NCBI GenBank assembly: GCA_049116335.1 | Contig: JAGDYZ010000037.1 | Coordinates: 124,001 to 188,000 of the forward strand | DNA: 64,000 nucleotides | Reading direction: 5' to 3' | DNA from: CANMIH01 sp049116335 | GTDB taxonomy: Bacteria > Pseudomonadota > Alphaproteobacteria > Rhodobacterales > Rhodobacteraceae | Shown: positions 43,029 to 51,547 of the stretch, one piece after another | Layout of the letters: every line of letters starts with the position of its first letter | Position numbering within the stretch: position 1 is the stretch's first letter | The notes under the pieces: generated by a model | The model's database searches: none | Told to the model about the DNA's origin: nothing | What the model saw: the letters and a program-made list of their open reading frames with translations, nothing else | Made by a program: the position numbers and the translations under genes

Positions 43029-43556
43029 TTAAAAGCGGAAGGTCCCGCGCAGCGAAATGGTGTTGGCATCCAGATCATTCGCACCGACATCTTCAAAACG
43101 ATGCGACAGGAACTCACCGCCAACCGAGAACTGATCGGTCACGCGATATTCCAGGCCAATACCGCCAAGAAACCCGTTTTCATTGCCAAGGCTGGTGTTG
43201 ACCTGCGCCCCACCTAGCGTCGCATAGACAAGCGTGTTGCCAAGATCATACCCGCCGCGCAGTTTCAGGCGGGTGAAGTCTTCGATTTCGGTCCCACCCA
43301 ATGTCAGGTCGTTGGCTTTCTGAAACTCGAGTTCCGCCCCCACGACCCACTGGCCTAAATCATAGTCATAGCCGGCAAAGCCACCATAAAGCTGTTCGGT
43401 TTGATCCGCCGCCCCAAGATCGGCCGTCACGCTGCCAAAGCTCAGACCGACATAGGGTCCGGTCCAATCACCGTCCTGTGCCATAACGGAAGTGCCTGCA
43501 ACCGCGCTGGCCGAGGTCAGGGCCACAAGGGCCGCCGCTTTGATGCTCGATGTCAT
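43029..43556 (-). CDS. Outer-membrane beta-barrel protein
   Basis: A 175-residue protein with a signal peptide (MTSSIKAAALVALTSASAVA ending near QDGDW) and alternating hydrophobic strands: GPYVGLSFGSV, YGGFAGYDYDLGQWVVGAEL, LKLRGGYDL, LVYATLGGAQ, GFLGGIGLEYRV, FSVGGEFLSHRF and a C-terminal ISLRGTFRF ending in Phe, the outer-membrane signature. It is an eight-stranded barrel of the OmpA/Omp25-like porin group. AAAGGACATTGAAT precedes the ATG at 43556. Divergent from typA. Confidence 0.9.
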   Translation of the reverse strand: MTSSIKAAALVALTSASAVAGTSVMAQDGDWTGPYVGLSFGSVTADLGAADQTEQLYGGFAGYDYDLGQWVVGAELEFQKANDLTLGGTEIEDFTRLKLRGGYDLGNTLVYATLGGAQVNTSLGNENGFLGGIGLEYRVTDQFSVGGEFLSHRFEDVGANDLDANTISLRGTFRF

Positions 43557-43830
43557 ATTCAATGTCCTTTTCCAGGGCGCGGGTGAGAGTTCCGCGCTCA
43601 ACGAAAGGCAGATATGCAGCGCCAATCGCGCTTCAACGTCCCTCTTAGGGACGTGACCTAGACGTGAGAAAACCCGCCGAATTCTCACGTTTTCATGCGC
43701 TAAAACCAGCGCATTGGGAAAAGAATGCTTTGCGTAGGCCTTGTAAGCGCCCCTGCGTCCTATTTCCTCTGGCCTTTTGGGCAATTCAGCGCTACGCCCG
43801 CGCCAACTCCGGGACAAAAGGAAACGACCC

Positions 43831-45651
43831 ATGGATTTGCGCAACGTCGCGATCATCGCACACGTTGACCACGGCAAAACGACCCTGGTTGACGAACTGC
43901 TGAAACAGTCCGGCGCGTTTCGCGCCAACCAAGCCGTGGCCGAACGCGCCATGGACAGCAACGATCTTGAGCGCGAGCGCGGGATCACCATCATGGCCAA
44001 AGCCACCTCGGTGGAATGGAAAGGCACGCGGATCAACATCGTTGACACCCCCGGTCACGCCGACTTCGGAGCCGAAGTTGAGCGTATCCTGAGCATGGTG
44101 GACGGTGTTGTTCTTTTGGTGGATGCCGCCGAAGGCCCCATGCCTCAGACCAAATTTGTGACCTCGAAAGCGCTGGCCATGGGCCTGCGTCCGATTGTTG
44201 TGGTCAACAAAGTCGACAAACCTGACGGCGAACCAGATCGCGCGCTGGACGAAGTGTTTGACCTGTTCTCGAACCTCGACGCCAACGAAGATCAGCTCGA
44301 CTTCCCGCATCTCTATGCATCGGGTCGTTCGGGCTGGTGTGATGCCGAGCTTGACGGGCCACGCGAAAACCTTGACGCGCTGTTCAATCTGATCGTCAAC
44401 CATGTTCCCAAGCCTCGTCAGCAGACAAAAATCGAAGATGACTTCCGGATGCTGGCCGTTACTTTGGGTAGCGATGCCTTTGTTGGTCGTTTGCTGACCG
44501 GTCGTGTTGAATCGGGCAAAGTCAAAGTTGGCCAGACTGTTCAATCAATCAGCCGCATTGGCCAGAAAATCGAACAGTTCCGTGTCACCAAGATTCAGGC
44601 GTTCCGTGGCCTTCAGGTACAAGATATCGACGAAGCCGAAGCCGGTGACATTGTGTCGATTGCCGGGATGACCAAAACCACTGTGGCTGACACCATCTGT
44701 GCGCTTGCGGTGGAAGACCCGCTGGAAGCCCAGCCGATCGATCCGCCCACCATCACCGTGACCTTTGGCATCAACGACAGCCCCTTGGCCGGTCGTGACG
44801 GCAAAAAAGTTCAAAGCCGTGTGATCCGTGACCGCCTTTACAAAGAAGCCGAATCCAACGTGGCAATCCGCATCGCGGACACCCCCGGTGGTGAAGCCTT
44901 TGAGGTGTCGGGTCGTGGCGAACTTCAGATGGGTGTTCTGATCGAGAATATGCGTCGCGAAGGCTTTGAGCTGTCGATCTCGCGCCCCCAGGTGATCATG
45001 CGCGAAGAAGACGGCCAGATGATGGAGCCCGTTGAAGAGGCCACCATCGACGTGGATGACGAATATTCGGGCGCCGTGATCGAAAAGCTGACAGGCACCC
45101 GCAAAGGTGAGCTGGTCGAAATGCGCCCTGCTGGCGTTGGCAAGACCCGCATCATCGCACACGTCCCGTCACGTGGTCTTATCGGTTACCACGGTGAGTT
45201 CCTCACCGACACCCGTGGTACCGGCGTTCTGAACCGCGTATTCCACGGCTGGACCGCACACAAAGGGGCCATCCCAGGCCGTCGCGCAGGTGTTCTGATC
45301 TCGATGGAGAACGGTGAGGCCGTAGCCTATGCACTGTGGAACCTCGAAGATCGCGGCAAGATGATGATCGGCGCCCAGACCCCAGTTTATCAGGGTATGG
45401 TCATCGGTGAGCACAGCCGTGAGAACGATCTGGAAGTGAACCCGCTGAAAGGCAAAAAGCTGACCAACGTCCGCGCATCGGGCACCGATGATGCGGTGCG
45501 TCTGACCACGCCGATCACGCTGAGCCTTGAAGAAGCAATTGCCTATATCAACGACGACGAGTTGGTGGAAGTCACGCCCAATGCCGTTCGTCTGCGCAAA
45601 CGCTATCTCGATCCGCACGAGCGCAAGCGCAAAGCGCGCGAGAACCAGTAA
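43831..45651 (+). CDS. typA: Translational GTPase TypA/BipA
   Basis: A ribosome-associated GTPase of the elongation-factor family, needed for stress, low temperature and 50S assembly. The 606-residue protein has G1 AHVDHGKTT, switch I ERERGITI, G3 DTPGHADFG and G4 NKVDKPD, followed by domains II, III, V and the TypA-specific C-terminal region (GMVIGEHSRENDLEVNPLKG, TNVRASGTDDAVRL). AAAGGAAACGACCC precedes the ATG at 43831, so the upstream in-frame extension is not used. Confidence 0.97.
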   Translation: MDLRNVAIIAHVDHGKTTLVDELLKQSGAFRANQAVAERAMDSNDLERERGITIMAKATSVEWKGTRINIVDTPGHADFGAEVERILSMVDGVVLLVDAAEGPMPQTKFVTSKALAMGLRPIVVVNKVDKPDGEPDRALDEVFDLFSNLDANEDQLDFPHLYASGRSGWCDAELDGPRENLDALFNLIVNHVPKPRQQTKIEDDFRMLAVTLGSDAFVGRLLTGRVESGKVKVGQTVQSISRIGQKIEQFRVTKIQAFRGLQVQDIDEAEAGDIVSIAGMTKTTVADTICALAVEDPLEAQPIDPPTITVTFGINDSPLAGRDGKKVQSRVIRDRLYKEAESNVAIRIADTPGGEAFEVSGRGELQMGVLIENMRREGFELSISRPQVIMREEDGQMMEPVEEATIDVDDEYSGAVIEKLTGTRKGELVEMRPAGVGKTRIIAHVPSRGLIGYHGEFLTDTRGTGVLNRVFHGWTAHKGAIPGRRAGVLISMENGEAVAYALWNLEDRGKMMIGAQTPVYQGMVIGEHSRENDLEVNPLKGKKLTNVRASGTDDAVRLTTPITLSLEEAIAYINDDELVEVTPNAVRLRKRYLDPHERKRKARENQ

Positions 45652-45656
45652 ACGAC

Positions 45657-45686
45657 AAAAGCCCCGGTTCGCCGGGGCTTTTTCTT
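45657..45686 (+). terminator. Terminator after typA
   Basis: AAAGCCCCGG-TTCG-CCGGGGCTTT followed by TTCTT, four bases past the typA stop; a textbook hairpin with a tetraloop. Confidence 0.93.
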
Positions 45687-45704
45687 ATCCGAGCGGATCC
45701 TCCC

Positions 45705-45986
45705 TTACTGACAGGGGATTTCCTTCATCACCACATGTTCAGGTTTGATCAGTTTGCGATCTTCGCGGTACACGGCCGGATATTCCACCAGACGGATCAC
45801 ATCACCCTTCTTCAGGTACTTCCGCTCTGCTGGCTGGATCAGCACCTTTTTCACAGAATACTGCGCGCCAACCTTAACCTCTTTGTAGCAGGCGATCACA
45901 CGAGGCTGGCCTTGAGTGTCGGTTCCTGCTGATGCCGCTGTGGCCGCAAATAGGGCCAACGTCATTGAAATTACTAAACTCCGCAT
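45705..45986 (-). CDS. Small exported protein, paralogue of the 46142 gene
   Basis: A 93-residue protein with a signal peptide (MRSLVISMTLALFAATAASA). The mature part, VIACYKEVKVGAQYSVKKVL then LVEYPAVYREDRKLIKPEHV and IPCQ, shares the pattern VxACYxxVxVxAQYS...YPAVYxE with the product of the next gene. The two cysteines (ACY and PCQ) could form a disulfide. GGAGACCAGG lies at the ATG. Function unknown. Confidence 0.8.
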   Translation of the reverse strand: MRSLVISMTLALFAATAASAGTDTQGQPRVIACYKEVKVGAQYSVKKVLIQPAERKYLKKGDVIRLVEYPAVYREDRKLIKPEHVVMKEIPCQ

Positions 45987-46090
45987 CCTGGTCTCCATTG
46001 ACTGCTCGGATGCAAGTAAAGTTATCCACAAATCTGGCAGAAAAAGGGATTAACCATGCTCCTGTTATGGCAAGCCTCCCTCGGGACATA

Positions 46091-46122
46091 GAAAAAGGCG
46101 CGGAGTGGCAGCCCCCGCGCCT
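46091..46122 (-). terminator. Terminator after the 46142 gene
   Basis: On the minus strand GGCGCGG pairs with CCGCGCC around a GC-rich loop and is followed by TTTTTC, about 20 bp past the stop. Confidence 0.8.
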
Positions 46123-46141
46123 TCTATCTCTTGGGCAGAGA

Positions 46142-46426
46142 TTATTTCTGGGCCGGGCTGACGCAGGCGCCTTTGCGGGCCACATAATGCCCATCAGAAA
46201 TCTTGTGCTCTGACTCTTTATACACGGCCGGGTACCACACTTTGACCATCTGGCCATTGCGGTGCTCCCACTCGGTATGTGCAGCCATCACAAGCTTTTT
46301 TGTGGTGCTGTATTGGGCCGGAACCCAGACTTTATTGTAACAGGCAACAACTTGACCTTCCCAGGCAAATGCCGGTGCGGCCAGAGCAGTCGTGGCGAAA
46401 ATCGCGCCAGCAATGAGCTTCTTCAT
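46142..46426 (-). CDS. Small exported protein, paralogue of the 45705 gene
   Basis: A 94-residue protein with a signal peptide (MKKLIAGAIFATTALAAPAFA). The mature sequence has VVACYNKVWVPAQYSTTKKL, then VKVWYPAVYKESEHKISDGH and GACVSPAQK, matching the neighbouring paralogue in spacing of ACY, AQYS and YPAVY and in having a late cysteine. GGGAGAATACAATC precedes the ATG. Each copy has its own terminator or gap, so they are probably separately expressed. Function unknown. Confidence 0.8.
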   Translation of the reverse strand: MKKLIAGAIFATTALAAPAFAWEGQVVACYNKVWVPAQYSTTKKLVMAAHTEWEHRNGQMVKVWYPAVYKESEHKISDGHYVARKGACVSPAQK

Positions 46427-46899
46427 GATTGTATTCTCCCAAAATAAATTAAGGTGAAAGAATTTTAGCCAAGGCAATGAGTTCGGCGCGACTGGTATTC
46501 CTGACTGGTGCCCAGAAACTTCAATGCTCGCTCAGGATCATATTGTTTTGAAACACTTTTCCGACTTTGCAGGCCAAACATCATCACAACCCAAAGCTGT
46601 GCAAACTTGGTTAACCGTTTCCCAATTCGAAACAAAACTGCAAATTCTGCAACTTTGGTCGTTTTTATGGAAGAATTACGCTCAATTTCGAATCACCAAA
46701 GGCCCGTCAAACACCAATGGTTTGACAGGCTTGTGCTTGCCGATCCGTCTAGAGAACTGGCCACTTCCCGCTGAATACCCACTGGGAAGGCCCATTGACC
46801 TAGGTCGACACATTGATTGAGAACAGAAAACCAAAACGCGAGATCGGCAGCATATCGCCGCAAACAGCTCTTTCGCGAAACTCTTAAAGTTGGGTGGGC
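46427..46899. other. 473 bp without a supported gene
   Basis: The stretch is visibly less G+C-rich than its surroundings in 46500-46700. Two overlapping open frames on the plus strand (46508-46774 and 46524-46820) lack ribosome-binding sites, recognisable domains and coding-like composition. No repeat or RNA structure was recognised. Confidence 0.45.
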
Positions 46900-47187
46900 T
46901 TATTCGTCAGTTTCAACGACCAACAGCTCACGTTCTGAGGCGTCCCGCGCATGGCTGAGCGCCTCTTGATATGCATCCGAGTTGTAACACTCGACTGCGG
47001 CTTCGACTGACGGGAACTTTGCAACAACATTACGGGGGCGTTCTTTGCCCTCCAGCTGAACAAACCGGCCACCCCGTGCAATGAACTTGCCACCATGTGC
47101 TGCCACAGCGGGGCCCGCCAACGCGGCATATTTGCCGTAGGCCTCAGCGTCGGTAACAGTCACATGAGCAATCCAAAGTGCGGGCAT
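46900..47187 (-). CDS. DUF1330 domain protein
   Basis: A 95-residue dimeric alpha-beta barrel type protein: MPALWIAHVTVTDAEAYGKY, AHGGKFIARGGRFVQLEGKE, RPRNVVAKFPSVEAAVECYN, DAYQEAL, all typical of DUF1330. GGGAGG precedes the ATG at 47187. Function of the family is not established; relatives are small stress-type or monooxygenase-like proteins. Confidence 0.93.
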   Translation of the reverse strand: MPALWIAHVTVTDAEAYGKYAALAGPAVAAHGGKFIARGGRFVQLEGKERPRNVVAKFPSVEAAVECYNSDAYQEALSHARDASERELLVVETDE

Positions 47188-47291
47188 TGCAGCCTCCCGA
47201 AAGTGTATGTCTTCCCGGTACCTTACGGAATAATCCCCAAAGGCCAAGTCTTTTCTTTGACCAAACGGTCAGACGCCCGGATCTATTGGTA

Positions 47292-47768
47292 TTACGCCGA
47301 TCCGAAAATGGGGGTCACTTTGCCTCCGACGGCGATTTCACCACCTGAAATCACAGAAGCACACCATCCACCATGCCCACGCATGGCGTTGTAGCCGCCC
47401 TTCCCAAGTAGCGCCTCCATCCGAGAGCAGGGCGCACAGGGCACGGTGATTTGCAAAAGCACAGAACCGATTTGCAGCTGGTATTCCCGAAGGGCGGTCA
47501 GGTTGATCCCCGCCACGACAATGTTCCGTCGCAAGATATCTGCGGTCACCTCCGCGCCGCTCAGAGCCGCAATTACCGGCAGATGTTCGGCTTGGATCAG
47601 GGTCACGGCACGTTTCCCCGATCGCCCGTGATCCCCAACCAGCCCGGTCTCGGTCACCATCGCCCTATCAACGCTCATGAGATCTGCTTTGCGCTCGGGC
47701 CTGAGGCCAATCCAGGTCACCTGCCCCGTTTGGGCAAACCCCTTACGAAGATCTGCAAGTGTTTTCAT
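47292..47768 (-). CDS. MOSC domain protein
   Basis: A 158-residue stand-alone MOSC (molybdenum cofactor sulfurase C-terminal) domain: GQVTWIGLRPERKADL, VTETGLVGDHGRSGKRAVTL, LRRNIVVAGINLTAL and the cysteine motif VPCAPCSRMEALLGKGGYNA followed by MRGHGGWCASVISGG. Stand-alone members (YiiM-like) are linked to sulfur transfer or Moco-dependent reduction of hydroxylated bases. It follows alaS by 75 bp with a terminator between. Confidence 0.92.
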   Translation of the reverse strand: MKTLADLRKGFAQTGQVTWIGLRPERKADLMSVDRAMVTETGLVGDHGRSGKRAVTLIQAEHLPVIAALSGAEVTADILRRNIVVAGINLTALREYQLQIGSVLLQITVPCAPCSRMEALLGKGGYNAMRGHGGWCASVISGGEIAVGGKVTPIFGSA

Positions 47769-47785
47769 GACGCGCCCTCTGTTCT

Positions 47786-47823
47786 CAAAACAAAGGCCCT
47801 CCCGATCAGATCGGAAGGGCCTT
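47786..47823 (-). terminator. Terminator after alaS
   Basis: On the minus strand GGCCCTTCCGATC pairs with GATCGGGAGGGCC and is followed by TTTGTTTT, about 20 bp past the alaS stop. Confidence 0.9.
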
Positions 47824-47843
47824 TGAAAATTCTGTCGGTCAAT

Positions 47844-50519
47844 TTAACCCGCGATCACAGCTTCGGCGGCTGCGATTGCCGCATCGGCGTTGGTCGCGTC
47901 TTTCGCCCCGCCCTGCGCCATATCCGGGCGACCGCCGCCACCTTTACCACCAAGCTCGGCAACAGCCGCTTTGACCAGATCGACAGCAGAGAGATTGCCT
48001 TTCAGATCATCGGTGACACCCGCCGCAACCGCGACTTTGCCCCCTGTATCGGCAATCAGCAGAACCGCACCGGATTCAATGCGCGCCTTGTGCTCATCCA
48101 TCAAAGGCGGCAGGTCTTTGCCGGACACACCGGAGAGCACCTGAGCCACAAACTTCACGCCGTTGATCTCGCGGATGTCTTGGCCACCGCCTTGGCCCGC
48201 GCCACCTGCCATTGCGAGCTCGCGACGCAGCTGTGCCACTTCGTTGGCCAGCGCCTTGCGCTCGTCCATCAGGGCCTTCACGCGCGCGGGCACATCCGAG
48301 GCCTGAGTTTTCAACTCAAGCGCAACCTCACCCAGCAGACGATCCTGCCCTGCCAGATACTCCATAGCAGCCTGACCAGTCAGAGCTTCGATCCGGCGCA
48401 CACCCGCGCTTGATGCGCTGTCGCCCAGCGTCACAAAGGCGCCGATGTCACCGGTCTGGCGCACATGGGTGCCACCGCAGAGTTCCAGCGAATAGGTCTG
48501 GCCATCGTTGCCTTTGCCCGATCCGGACTGAACGCCCATCGAGACAACGCGCACTTCATCGCCGTATTTCTCACCAAACAGGGCCTGCGCGCCGATCTCA
48601 CGCGCGTCATCCGGCGTCATGATCCGGGTGCTGACCGCGCTGTTCTGACGGATATATGTGTTCACCTCGGCCTCAACCTGCGCCAGTTCCTCGGCGCTCA
48701 GAGCTTTGGCATGGCTAAAGTCAAACCGCAGGCGGTCCGGCGCATTGAGCGAGCCACGCTGGGCCACGTGCTCGCCAAGCGAATTGCGCAGGGCTTCGTG
48801 CAGCAAATGGGTTGCCGAATGGTTGGCACGGATGGCGCTGCGGCGGGTGTGATCCACCTCTAGTTCAAGCGGCTCACCCTGCGTAAAGGTACCGCGCTCG
48901 ACGGTCACCTTGTGGGCAAACACCTTGCCATCCGCGAATTTTTTGGTGTCTTCCACCAGGGCCACGTCATCGCGATTGTCCAATCGGCGGATCACACCAG
49001 TGTCGCCAGCCTGACCACCGGATTCGCCATAGAACGGGGTCTGATTGACAATAATCCAGCCGCTCTGACCTTCGGCCAACGCATCAACACGTGCGCCTTC
49101 GGCAACCAAAGCCATGGCCTGACCTTCGGCTTTTTCGGTGTCGTAGCCAAGGAAATCGGTTGTGCCGGCTGTGTCCAGTACATCAAACCAAACAGCGTTG
49201 TCTGCCGCCTCACCCGAGCCGGACCATGCGGCCCGTGCCTTGGCTTTCTGCTCGGCCATGGCCGCATCAAACCCGTCGGTGTCTACGGTCCGGCCCTTTT
49301 CACGCAGCGCATCCTGCGTCAGATCGAGCGGGAAGCCATAGGTGTCATAGAGCTTGAACGCAGCGGCACCGGGCAGAGGTGCCTCATCCGCAAGGCCCGA
49401 AATCTCATCATCGAGAAGCTTCAGACCACGGTCCAAGGTCTGCTTGAACCGGGTTTCTTCCAGCAGCAGAGTTTCTTCGATCATCGCCTGTGCCTGCCCC
49501 AACTCAGGATAGGCTTGGCCCATCTGCTGGACCAGCGAGGGCACCAATTGATGCATCACAGGGTCTTTGGCGCCGAGAAGATGCGCGTGACGCATGGCGC
49601 GGCGCATGATGCGGCGCAGAACATAGCCACGCCCGTCATTCGACGGCATCACGCCATCCGCAATCAGGAACGAGGTCGAGCGCAGGTGGTCGGCAATCAC
49701 GCGGTGATGCACGTTTTTGTCGCCAAAGGGGTCGACACCGGTGGCATGGGCACTCGCTTCGATCAGGTTCTTGAACAGATCGGTGTCATAGTTGTCGTGG
49801 CTGCCCTGCAGCAAGGCGCCAATCCGCTCAAGCCCCATGCCGGTGTCGATCGACTGCATATCGAGCGCACGCATCGAACCGTCTTCGAACTGTTCGTTCT
49901 GCATGAAAACGACGTTCCAGATTTCGATAAACCGGTCGCCATCTTCCTCGGGCGAACCGGGAGGGCCACCCCAGATGTGGTCGCCGTGATCATAGAAAAT
50001 CTCGGTACACGGACCACAGGGGCCGGTCGGCCCCATCTGCCAGAAGTTGTCCGAGGTCGCGATACGAATGATGCGATCTTCGGGCACGCCAACCTTTTTC
50101 CAGATCTCAAAGGCTTCGTCATCAGTGTGATAGACGGTGGTGTAGAGCTTTTCCTTCGGAATGCCGAATTCTTTGGTGATCAGCTCCCAGGCAAAGGTGA
50201 TCGCCTCTTCTTTGAAATAGTTGCCGAACGAAAAGTTGCCCAGCATTTCAAAGAAGGTGTGGTGACGGGCGGTATAGCCCACATTGTCGAGATCGTTGTG
50301 TTTGCCGCCTGCGCGTACACATTTCTGCGCGGTTGTCGCGCGCTGATAGTCACGGGTTTCTACGCCGGTGAACAGGTTTTTGAACTGTACCATGCCTGAG
50401 TTCACGAACATCAGGGTTGGGTCGTTGCGCGGCACGAGGGGCGAGGATTGCACAATCTCGTGCCCCTGCTTGCCAAAATAGTTCAGAAATGTGGAACGGA
50501 TGTCGTTCAGACTAGCCAT
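47844..50519 (-). CDS. alaS: Alanyl-tRNA synthetase
   Basis: An 891-residue class II synthetase charging tRNA-Ala. Catalytic domain from the N-terminus (FVNSGMVQFKNLFTG, HHTFFEMLGNFSFGNYFKEE, GMGLERIGALLQG), tRNA-recognition domain, editing domain with zinc-type motifs HSATHLLHEAL and ELCGGTHVRQTG, and the C-terminal Gly-rich oligomerisation domain (GGKGGGGRPDMAQGG). Length is usual for the family. Confidence 0.98.
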   Translation of the reverse strand: MASLNDIRSTFLNYFGKQGHEIVQSSPLVPRNDPTLMFVNSGMVQFKNLFTGVETRDYQRATTAQKCVRAGGKHNDLDNVGYTARHHTFFEMLGNFSFGNYFKEEAITFAWELITKEFGIPKEKLYTTVYHTDDEAFEIWKKVGVPEDRIIRIATSDNFWQMGPTGPCGPCTEIFYDHGDHIWGGPPGSPEEDGDRFIEIWNVVFMQNEQFEDGSMRALDMQSIDTGMGLERIGALLQGSHDNYDTDLFKNLIEASAHATGVDPFGDKNVHHRVIADHLRSTSFLIADGVMPSNDGRGYVLRRIMRRAMRHAHLLGAKDPVMHQLVPSLVQQMGQAYPELGQAQAMIEETLLLEETRFKQTLDRGLKLLDDEISGLADEAPLPGAAAFKLYDTYGFPLDLTQDALREKGRTVDTDGFDAAMAEQKAKARAAWSGSGEAADNAVWFDVLDTAGTTDFLGYDTEKAEGQAMALVAEGARVDALAEGQSGWIIVNQTPFYGESGGQAGDTGVIRRLDNRDDVALVEDTKKFADGKVFAHKVTVERGTFTQGEPLELEVDHTRRSAIRANHSATHLLHEALRNSLGEHVAQRGSLNAPDRLRFDFSHAKALSAEELAQVEAEVNTYIRQNSAVSTRIMTPDDAREIGAQALFGEKYGDEVRVVSMGVQSGSGKGNDGQTYSLELCGGTHVRQTGDIGAFVTLGDSASSAGVRRIEALTGQAAMEYLAGQDRLLGEVALELKTQASDVPARVKALMDERKALANEVAQLRRELAMAGGAGQGGGQDIREINGVKFVAQVLSGVSGKDLPPLMDEHKARIESGAVLLIADTGGKVAVAAGVTDDLKGNLSAVDLVKAAVAELGGKGGGGRPDMAQGGAKDATNADAAIAAAEAVIAG

Positions 50520-50598
50520 GGTTTCGCGGCCTCACTTGGGCAGAAATTTTCTAATGATCTACCCGTAGTGCCCGCCGCTGTCCATGGGTCGTCCGGCC

Positions 50599-51483
50599 TC
50601 ATGCAAGGTCTAGATGCTTTTCAAAGAAATGTTCCGCATAAGGGTTGTCGTTGTAGCGCTCAATTTCACGCCACCCTGAGCTTTCATACAACCGTCGCGC
50701 GGCGGTCAGCTTGCCATTTGTATCGAGCTGAAGCGTCGTCAAGCCAAGATGTTTTGCATAGGTTTCAATCTCGGTCATGAGACGTTTCGACAGACCAAGC
50801 CCCCGTGCTGCTGGAGACACCCACATACGTTTGACTTCGCCCAGGGCCCCGCCTTGCCCTTTTAGTGCGCAGCATCCGATGGGAAGCCCGTCTGACATCG
50901 CCAGCAGAAAGACACCGCGCGGTGCACGCATTGCATCGGCTTCTGGGTCACCACCAAGCACCGGATCAAAACGTGTGCCAAAGATCTCAGAGATTTCATC
51001 ATAATAGGCTTGAACACAGGTTTGGATACGTGGGTCTTCGGGGTCTGCCACCGTAATTTCGATCTGATCGCGCCCCAATACCGTCGCCACCAGATCCATG
51101 GCCTCAAGCAGGGCCTCGGTCTGCGAATAGCGGCTCAACACCGAAAGCGCCGATTGGTTTGAAAGCTCTTCATATTTGGAGAACTCGCCCTCACCCAAGG
51201 CCGTTAAACATACCACACGGCGACGTGCATCCAGGTCTGAGGCTTTGGTTGCAATTACACCCTCTGTTTCAAGAGTGCGCAACAGTCGGCTCATCAGACC
51301 GGAATCGAGCTGAAGATAGGCCCGAAGCTCTGCAACATCCTGTTTGCCCTGCCCTATGGCATTCAACACACGGGCCACCCCAAGCGGGCGGCCAAGGCCG
51401 AGAAAGGAACTGTCCAATGCGCCGGTCTGTGTCGTGACAGCCCGGGACAGGCGGCGAAAGCGGGAAATTTGGTCCAAAGTCAT
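50599..51483 (-). CDS. MarR-GNAT fusion: HTH regulator with acetyltransferase domain
   Basis: A 294-residue fusion. Residues 1 to about 140 are a MarR winged helix (LDSGLMSRLLRTLETEGVIA, DLDARRRVVCLTALGEGEF); residues 150-294 are a GNAT domain with VKRMWVSPAARGLGLSKRLM as the acetyl-CoA loop and NGKLTAARRLYESSGW. Such fusions occur in alphaproteobacteria, but substrate and target are unknown. An 18-bp perfect palindrome ends three bases before its ATG, suggesting autoregulation. It lies downstream of recA, separated by the recA terminator. Confidence 0.93.
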   Translation of the reverse strand: MTLDQISRFRRLSRAVTTQTGALDSSFLGLGRPLGVARVLNAIGQGKQDVAELRAYLQLDSGLMSRLLRTLETEGVIATKASDLDARRRVVCLTALGEGEFSKYEELSNQSALSVLSRYSQTEALLEAMDLVATVLGRDQIEITVADPEDPRIQTCVQAYYDEISEIFGTRFDPVLGGDPEADAMRAPRGVFLLAMSDGLPIGCCALKGQGGALGEVKRMWVSPAARGLGLSKRLMTEIETYAKHLGLTTLQLDTNGKLTAARRLYESSGWREIERYNDNPYAEHFFEKHLDLA

Positions 51484-51485
51484 AA

Positions 51486-51503
51486 ACCTGACTTAAGTCA
51501 GGT
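51486..51503 (-). promoter_or_regulatory. 18-bp perfect palindrome, probable MarR operator
   Basis: ACCTGACTTAAGTCAGGT is perfectly palindromic and starts three bases upstream of the MarR-GNAT ATG. A TTGAAA-like -35 element precedes it on the minus strand (around 51511-51516). Binding here would cover the -10 region and the Shine-Dalgarno site; the size and symmetry fit a MarR dimer site. Confidence 0.65.
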
Positions 51504-51516
51504 AAATATTCATTTC

Positions 51517-51543
51517 AAGAAAAAAGGCGCCCGAAGGCGCCCT
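51517..51543 (-). terminator. Terminator after recA
   Basis: On the minus strand GGGCGCC-TTC-GGGCGCC is followed by TTTTTTCTTG, directly after the recA stop. Confidence 0.9.
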
Positions 51544-51547
51544 ATTC

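Noticed and set aside
46508..46820. Two plus-strand open frames in the gene-free stretch
   Set aside because: No ribosome-binding site, no domain, and low-G+C composition unlike coding DNA here.
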